Below are positions 59,994 to 64,000 of a stretch of 64,000 bases of DNA, piece by piece (within the stretch, counting starts at the first letter, position 1; the number at the start of each line of letters is the position of its first letter). Made by a program: the position numbers and the translations under genes. The notes under the pieces are model-generated. The model did not search any database, was not told the DNA's origin, and worked only from the letters and a program-made list of their open reading frames with translations. This DNA is from Vogesella indigofera (GTDB taxonomy: Bacteria; Pseudomonadota; Gammaproteobacteria; Burkholderiales; Chromobacteriaceae): contig NZ_JAQQLA010000005.1 of NCBI RefSeq assembly GCF_028548395.1, positions 124,001 through 188,000 on the forward strand. Reading direction: 5' to 3'.

Positions 59994-60815
59994 TTAACCA
60001 CATAGTTCCACAAGCTTGCCGGGGTCATTAACCAGCGCGTTACCTTCACCCTGTAGCTTGATGATGCGTTCGTCACGGCGCAGTTCCCAGTCGTCGACTG
60101 GATAGCTCTTCGCCCACGCACACCACAGCTGTTTATCCTGATTGCTCATTTTCAGGTTGTAGCGCTGATGCATATAGAGACTGATCCGAGCCGCACGGCC
60201 ACGCAATTCTTCGCGTGGCTGGAATCGTTTGAGTTTGAAGTCAGGCAGGCTTTGGCACTGCCCGTAAACCGGGGTTGGGTTTCGCGTCCAAGCGCCATAC
60301 GAAAGGTTGCCGCGGTCCCCGTTAACTTCACCGACCGCCGGGACCAGGTTGTTGAGGTCCCCCTCCATTTGCGCGAACAGGGTGTCAGTCGCCGTGCAGT
60401 TCTTCCGGCCACCATTCTGCCAACACTGTCGTTGTGAGCCGAGGTGCGATGCCGGTACCACATGTTCCCATTCGATGCGACCGGCGCGTGTTGCATTCTT
60501 GCGCGGGACATAACCACAGCTGTCCAGGTCGACTGTTTTGCCGCTATAGGCACAGCCACAGTAGAAGTCGACTTCCATGCCGGCAAAGACCCGGGGCAGT
60601 ACTTTCTTGGCTGCATTGAAGTCACGGTGGCCAACATCTCCCTTACCACTGACCAGTGTGACGGTCTCACTTTGCGGGTTCTCTTGCGAGGGCGGCTGGT
60701 CAAGGCTGGTCGCGATATGTCCGATCACCTTGGCCGTTTTGGTGGCTAGCTCGTTGTTGTCGAGGCAACCACTCAATGACAAGGAGAGCATCGTGATGGC
60801 AAGGATGGCGCGCAT
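59994..60815 (-). CDS. Lipoprotein endonuclease I (EndA-like)
   Basis: 273 residues from ATG 60815. A lipobox LSLSGC at residues 12-17 anchors it as a lipoprotein; the longer frame from 60911 would bury that signal. The endonuclease I/His-Me finger motif RIEWEHVVPASHLG and GDLNNLVPAVGEVNGDRGN give catalytic His and metal Asn. Several Cys suggest disulfides, as in periplasmic EndA. Non-specific DNA cleavage outside the cytoplasm is expected. Confidence 0.87.
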   Translation of the reverse strand: MRAILAITMLSLSLSGCLDNNELATKTAKVIGHIATSLDQPPSQENPQSETVTLVSGKGDVGHRDFNAAKKVLPRVFAGMEVDFYCGCAYSGKTVDLDSCGYVPRKNATRAGRIEWEHVVPASHLGSQRQCWQNGGRKNCTATDTLFAQMEGDLNNLVPAVGEVNGDRGNLSYGAWTRNPTPVYGQCQSLPDFKLKRFQPREELRGRAARISLYMHQRYNLKMSNQDKQLWCAWAKSYPVDDWELRRDERIIKLQGEGNALVNDPGKLVELCG

Positions 60816-60930
60816 GGTAAATACCGTTTGAAACAAAGTGCGCACCCTAGCTGTATTGCCCCGGACAGACAAGGTCTTTGCCATCTGGTGACTAGGAGTA
60901 AGCCTCGCCAAGTCGTGCTGCCCGGTCTGC

Positions 60931-61233
60931 TCAGAGGGTAGTGGCGGACTTGCTTCTTAGCTCGCTCTGCAGGGTGTGGTACAGATCAAGATGATCTTGC
61001 TTGATGAATTGTGCGATCTCGAAGTCCATCTTGGTCAGTTGGGAGACATCAATTCCCTCGATGTAGACAAGACGGAGCAGCTCACCAGTCGGTCTGGGCA
61101 TCGCGTAGCCAGACTCGTAGCGTGAGCCACTGGACTGGGTAACGCCAATGCCGGTCCAGAATTCAACTTGAGTCATGCCGAGTTTCCAGCGAATGGCGCG
61201 GGGATCTAATACGTCGGAATGGTCGGCTGTCAC
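60931..61233 (-). CDS. Small HTH (XRE/NadS-like) protein
   Basis: 100 residues from GTG 61233 with AAGG upstream. The N-terminal part (IRWKLGMTQVEFWTGIGVTQSSGSRYESG) is an XRE-type HTH; the C-terminal 40 residues are helical. No toxin partner gene overlaps it. Likely a regulator; target unknown. Confidence 0.6.
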   Translation of the reverse strand: MTADHSDVLDPRAIRWKLGMTQVEFWTGIGVTQSSGSRYESGYAMPRPTGELLRLVYIEGIDVSQLTKMDFEIAQFIKQDHLDLYHTLQSELRSKSATTL

Positions 61234-61437
61234 TCGTGGTACACCTTCTCAATCTGAATACGGCAGGGTCACCCAGTTGCCGACGTGACTTGCCCTAGCC
61301 AATGATGATCAAATCATAAATGATTTTGTAATAAATTTAACGCTCTGATGTCAGAGCGAGCTCATGGTGTAGTGGTGCTTGTGTGAGTAGGGGAGTCAAC
61401 CCAGACAGGTGCCATCGTATCCGTTGGTCCTGTCGTC

Positions 61438-61749
61438 TTATGTTTTGAGGGTTTCGATGAATGCCAGTAGGGCCTGTTTCTGCTCTGGTTGTAGTCGGTG
61501 CATGGCTTCCAAAATCTCTGCCTCTAGCTTGTCTTCGCAATAAAAGTAGGCAACAGGTACGTCAAGAATGTGAGCGATACGCTTGAGAGTATCGAAGTCA
61601 GGTGTGTGTTTGCCTCGCTCGTACTGGTTCATGCGTGCGCTCGCATTGTTCTGCTCCAGGCCCAACAGCGCGCCAAGTTGCTGTTGGGTTAAATTTTTGC
61701 GAATACGCGCCTCTTTCAGGCGCAGGGGAAGTGGGCTGTGCAGAGACAT
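61438..61749 (-). CDS. XRE-family repressor
   Basis: 103 residues. HTH at about 10-65 (LKEARIRKNLTQQQLGALLGLEQ...MNQYERGKHTPDFDTLKRIAHIL), then a helical tail (MHRLQPEQKQALLAFIETL) typical of phage- and island-borne repressors. Two CTAAG-N5-CTTAG palindromes lie just upstream in the divergent interval, good candidates for its operators. Confidence 0.8.
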   Translation of the reverse strand: MSLHSPLPLRLKEARIRKNLTQQQLGALLGLEQNNASARMNQYERGKHTPDFDTLKRIAHILDVPVAYFYCEDKLEAEILEAMHRLQPEQKQALLAFIETLKT

Positions 61750-61777
61750 GAAGGAGCCAAGTGCGGAGTCATCATGT

Positions 61778-61826
61778 CTAAGATTTTCTTAGCACATCCT
61801 CTTAAGGTATACTAAGGATTTCTTAG
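61778..61826. promoter_or_regulatory. Twin palindromic operators in the divergent region
   Basis: CTAAGATTTTCTTAG (61778-61792) and CTAAGGATTTCTTAG (61812-61826), both CTAAG-N5-CTTAG with TTT in the centre, 34 bases centre to centre (about three helical turns). They lie between the XRE gene and the divergent OrfA-like gene and probably let the repressor control both. Confidence 0.75.
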
Positions 61827-61839
61827 TTATCAAGTCATA

Positions 61840-62115
61840 ATGAAAAACTCATATCCGAACCATCTCAAGATTGAAGTGCTTCAGTATCTGGAGAAGGTCG
61901 GCAGCATCGCGAAGGTGTCACGCAAATACGGGGTACACCCTTCAACTGTGTATGGGTGGAAATACATCGGTCTCCGAGAGTTTCTCCGGCGGGAGCCTAG
62001 GGCCCAGGCTAGCAGCAAGCTAAACTCGTCAGACTTGGCACATCGAGTGAAGCAACTGGAGCAGGAAAATGCTGTGTTGCGAGAGGCCGCAAAGTTGTAC
62101 TTTAAGTATGCCTGA
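61840..62115 (+). CDS. OrfA-like HTH/leucine-zipper protein without OrfB
   Basis: 91 residues. HTH_Tnp_1-type domain (NHLKIEVLQYLEKVGSIAKVSRKYGVHPSTVYGW) and a coiled coil (HRVKQLEQENAVLREAAKLYF), the layout of IS3 OrfA. No orfB follows and no inverted repeats were seen, so it is either an IS remnant or a captured DNA-binding protein. It faces the XRE repressor across twin operators, which favours a regulated, functional gene. Confidence 0.6.
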   Translation: MKNSYPNHLKIEVLQYLEKVGSIAKVSRKYGVHPSTVYGWKYIGLREFLRREPRAQASSKLNSSDLAHRVKQLEQENAVLREAAKLYFKYA

Positions 62116-62151
62116 GGAGGGGGCGGCAGGTACTGCCGATTCACAACAAGG

Positions 62152-62637
62152 TTATTTTGCTGCTCGGTGTTTGTTGGCTTTCGGTGCTTGCTGTTTTGGC
62201 TCTGCCCGGGTGTTATCCCGATCGATTGCAGGCAGCGATCGGCTCAGAAATTCCTCGGTCAGTCCCCGGGTGTGGGCGTTGTATGCCCACACCACAAATT
62301 GCTCAAGGAGTAGTGTGTTTTCTGCTTTTAGCCGAGCGTTCTCGGTCTGCAGCCTCTCGTTGCGCCCAATGAGCATTGCCACTTCCTCTTCCGATCTCGG
62401 TTGCGCAGCCGGAGAGAGTCTGTTCGTCTTTTCAGACAACGTCGCTTTCCGAAGTTGAAAGGCCAATAGGATCCGCTCGTGCTGGTGAAGAGCTTGCCGT
62501 GTGTAGGTACTGCCCAGTCTTTTTCCGATACTTTCGATAAGCTTTTCCCAAGTCAGCTTACCGCTCCAACCGTCGAGGATGCCGACAATTTCTTTAATGA
62601 TGTTGTCATTAATGTTTTGGCCTCGTTGAGTTCCCAT
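62152..62637 (-). CDS. gmtX: GmtX/TnpC-like coiled-coil protein of the recombinase module
   Basis: 161 residues from ATG 62637 behind GGGGAG; a TTG at 62655 is a poorer start. N-terminal helical domain (GKLTWEKLIESIGKRLGSTYTRQALHQHERI) and a coiled coil (RNERLQTENARLKAENTLLLEQF), with a basic tail. It directly follows a tyrosine recombinase gene, the layout of the third gene of the gamma-mobile-trio and of Tn554 TnpC. It likely assists the recombinases. The naming is from memory of the trio and should be confirmed. Confidence 0.6.
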   Translation of the reverse strand: MGTQRGQNINDNIIKEIVGILDGWSGKLTWEKLIESIGKRLGSTYTRQALHQHERILLAFQLRKATLSEKTNRLSPAAQPRSEEEVAMLIGRNERLQTENARLKAENTLLLEQFVVWAYNAHTRGLTEEFLSRSLPAIDRDNTRAEPKQQAPKANKHRAAK

Positions 62638-62651
62638 ACTCAGTCTCCCCG

Positions 62652-64000
62652 TCAATCTGCAAATAAATCCCGAAGCTGCGCCATTGGCGGCGTGGTCTCA
62701 TCCTGGTTGACAGTGAACGTCGGTAGGTTCCCCGTGGTATTTCCTGTGTCCTGCTCCAGCAGCGATGGCGAGCGGACGTTTGCTAGCTGAATGATTGCTC
62801 CGACGGGTACTGCAGGGTTTCGCATGATGCCGTGAAGTTGTTCGAGCCGGTTGACGGTGAGCTGGTGGTGCTGCATCCAGCGATCGCCGCCGACGTACCC
62901 ATTCTTGGCTGCATCTTGTGCCTTCAGCAGTAACTGTCTGGCTTCGTCCAGTTGTAGCCGGAGGTAGGCCAATTTTCCCTCGTCCCCTTTAACACATGCG
63001 TGCTCTTCGCAGTTGATACAGTCCCGGTGAACTTGGCATGGCATCATCGAGTAATCGTGTATGCAGTAGCCGAGGTCAGTTGTGTGTGCTGTCTGGATTT
63101 TCAGCCGGGCAAACTCATCCCGCGCTATGGGTAGATACTTTGGCAGCGAGGCTAGGGGGCCATAGGCCAGTTCCTCATCACCGACCGCTTTGCGGATAAT
63201 CATGACCATCTGATTGGCTGATACGTGGTCGTAGGCCTCGTTCTGGTGGATGTCTTTGCGGCCGGACCACTTGGCAATATCCAGCTGGCTCAGGCCGCCG
63301 GCTTGTGCAAGGGTATTCAGATAGTGGCGGAACTGATGGGTGGTGACCCTTATAGGGCTGCCATCATCCTCGGTAAACCCGAAGTTGGCGAAAATTGATG
63401 CGAGGCCATGTTCAATGCGTGTACCCAACGCGTCATTAATATGCTGAATAACCACTGGCTCAATCAGCGGGATATAGGTCGCTTTCCGACTATGGAAAAA
63501 ATTGAGCGGAACAACTAGCAGTGCCTCACTGTATTTCAGGCCCTGTGCCCAGTTTAGATAGGGAAACCCACGCGGAATTTGCCTGATCACTGCATCTTCC
63601 ACCGCTGAGAAACGGGCGAACAGTGCTTTACCTAGTCGTGTTAGTTGTATTTCGTTTGCTCTACACCACGTGATCGCACTTCCTTTTGTTTCGTCGTACC
63701 CCCACAGAATATTAGCGACCTCATGCATTGAAAGTAACTCTTGCTCTCTCAGATGGCTCAACTTTTCAGGAAGGTAGAGATGCCCGGGATTGTTTTCGTA
63801 CCAAATCGCAACCTGACGAGCTACATTGGTACAACGGCGGATGCGATCCAAGGCAGCTTTCACGACCCCTGCCATGGATGGTACTACCCACTTCACCATC
63901 GGATTAGCGCCTTTGGCCGGCCACCAACGGAGTCCGTAGGCTTCTTCTTTTCTTTCCGAACGGTGCTGCGTCACCTCGCAGTCGAGCGGTAGTAGTAGAA
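62652..64000 (-). CDS. gmtZ: GmtZ/TnpB-like tyrosine recombinase (5' partial)
   Basis: At least 449 residues are visible; the frame stays open through the right edge, so the start is outside. The catalytic half has THQFRHYLNTLAQAGG (HxxR box), then AKWSGRKDI and NEAYDHVS with the nucleophile Tyr. A Cys-rich stretch after it (CIHDYSMMPCQVHRDCINCEEHACVKG) could bind zinc, as in large TnpB-type integrases. A GTG at 63974 opens the frame but sits in conserved-looking sequence and is unlikely to be the start. With the GmtX-like gene it forms the mobility module. Confidence 0.7.
   Translation of the reverse strand, partial: LLLPLDCEVTQHRSERKEEAYGLRWWPAKGANPMVKWVVPSMAGVVKAALDRIRRCTNVARQVAIWYENNPGHLYLPEKLSHLREQELLSMHEVANILWGYDETKGSAITWCRANEIQLTRLGKALFARFSAVEDAVIRQIPRGFPYLNWAQGLKYSEALLVVPLNFFHSRKATYIPLIEPVVIQHINDALGTRIEHGLASIFANFGFTEDDGSPIRVTTHQFRHYLNTLAQAGGLSQLDIAKWSGRKDIHQNEAYDHVSANQMVMIIRKAVGDEELAYGPLASLPKYLPIARDEFARLKIQTAHTTDLGYCIHDYSMMPCQVHRDCINCEEHACVKGDEGKLAYLRLQLDEARQLLLKAQDAAKNGYVGGDRWMQHHQLTVNRLEQLHGIMRNPAVPVGAIIQLANVRSPSLLEQDTGNTTGNLPTFTVNQDETTPPMAQLRDLFAD

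Larger units (their letters stand above)
42100..64000. mobile_element. Genomic island with GMT/Tn554-like recombinase module
   Basis: From about 42.1 kb to the right edge: base composition changes from gene to gene, the chromosome-wide GTTGGCCGC word disappears, and cargo is of island type (defence operon, cassettes, nucleases, IS remnants, decayed integrase). A recombinase module at 62152-64000 is transcribed leftwards toward the cargo. The left edge is inferred from the composition change and palindromes; the right edge is outside the window. Several insertions may be nested, and umuDC, SRAP and endonuclease genes could be older chromosome. Confidence 0.6.

Noticed and set aside
63741..63974. 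GTG at 63974 as the start of the right-edge recombinase
   Set aside because: The frame continues without a stop to the window end, and the sequence before it reads as ordinary protein (PLDCEVTQHR).

Overview
The left two thirds of the window (about 1-42 kb) is GC-rich chromosome of a denitrifying, sulfur-metabolising betaproteobacterium. A Neisseriales/Chromobacteriaceae-type organism is the best guess, from gene content and style only. The right third (about 42-64 kb) is a patchwork of lower or mixed GC with recombinase genes, defence genes, integron-type cassettes and broken mobile elements, and reads as a genomic island.

1-8.9 kb: heme d1 biosynthesis for cytochrome cd1 nitrite reductase. 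A 5'-truncated nirDL fusion and a nirGH fusion are followed by a PAS-GAF-GGDEF cyclase, a YigM-like transporter and a small membrane protein, then nirJ-nirN behind a TTGAC-N4-GTCAA box, and a Dnr-type Crp/Fnr regulator. 8.9-11.1 kb: a divergent MFS/LysR pair.

11.3-38.5 kb: a large sulfur region. It holds a sulfate-binding protein, tauABCD on the minus strand, a second sulfonate-type ABC operon with a D-cysteine desulfhydrase/cysteate-lyase family enzyme and an Asp/Glu-type racemase, and a family 2A encapsulin operon (rhodanese, serine acetyltransferase, shell, cysteine desulfurase). A plus-strand set follows with a 2OG-Fe oxygenase, two MetQ-type binding proteins, metN, metI, a 54-residue ORF ending Cys-Leu-Cys, cystathionine beta-synthase and a cystathionine gamma-lyase-type enzyme. 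Together these would import sulfate, sulfonates and methionine, convert methionine sulfur to cysteine, and strip cysteine sulfur inside an encapsulin shell. Interspersed are a degenerate EAL protein, a peroxiredoxin, an HD-GYP protein, ycaC and tas. 38.6-41.7 kb: a DUF2325 protein and a GGDEF-EAL protein.

42-64 kb: the island. In order: palindromes near the probable left edge; a DUF5710 protein; an IS3 orfA fragment; HNH-like and GIY-YIG-like genes; two or three integron-type cassettes with attC-like sites but no integrase in view; 24-bp tandem repeats; a three-gene Lamassu-type operon with a SIR2 effector and an SMC-like ATPase; a membrane protein/cupin pair; an orphan PD-(D/E)XK protein; a decayed integrase; umuDC; an SRAP gene; a lipoprotein endonuclease I; two small regulators; a lone OrfA-like HTH protein; and a GmtX/GmtZ-like recombinase module running off the right edge.

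A repeated word, AAGGTTGGCCGCAA (core GTTGGCCGC), occurs about 30 times in the first 41 kb and not at all from 42 to 64 kb. It is a candidate uptake-type signature of the host chromosome and an independent mark of the island boundary.
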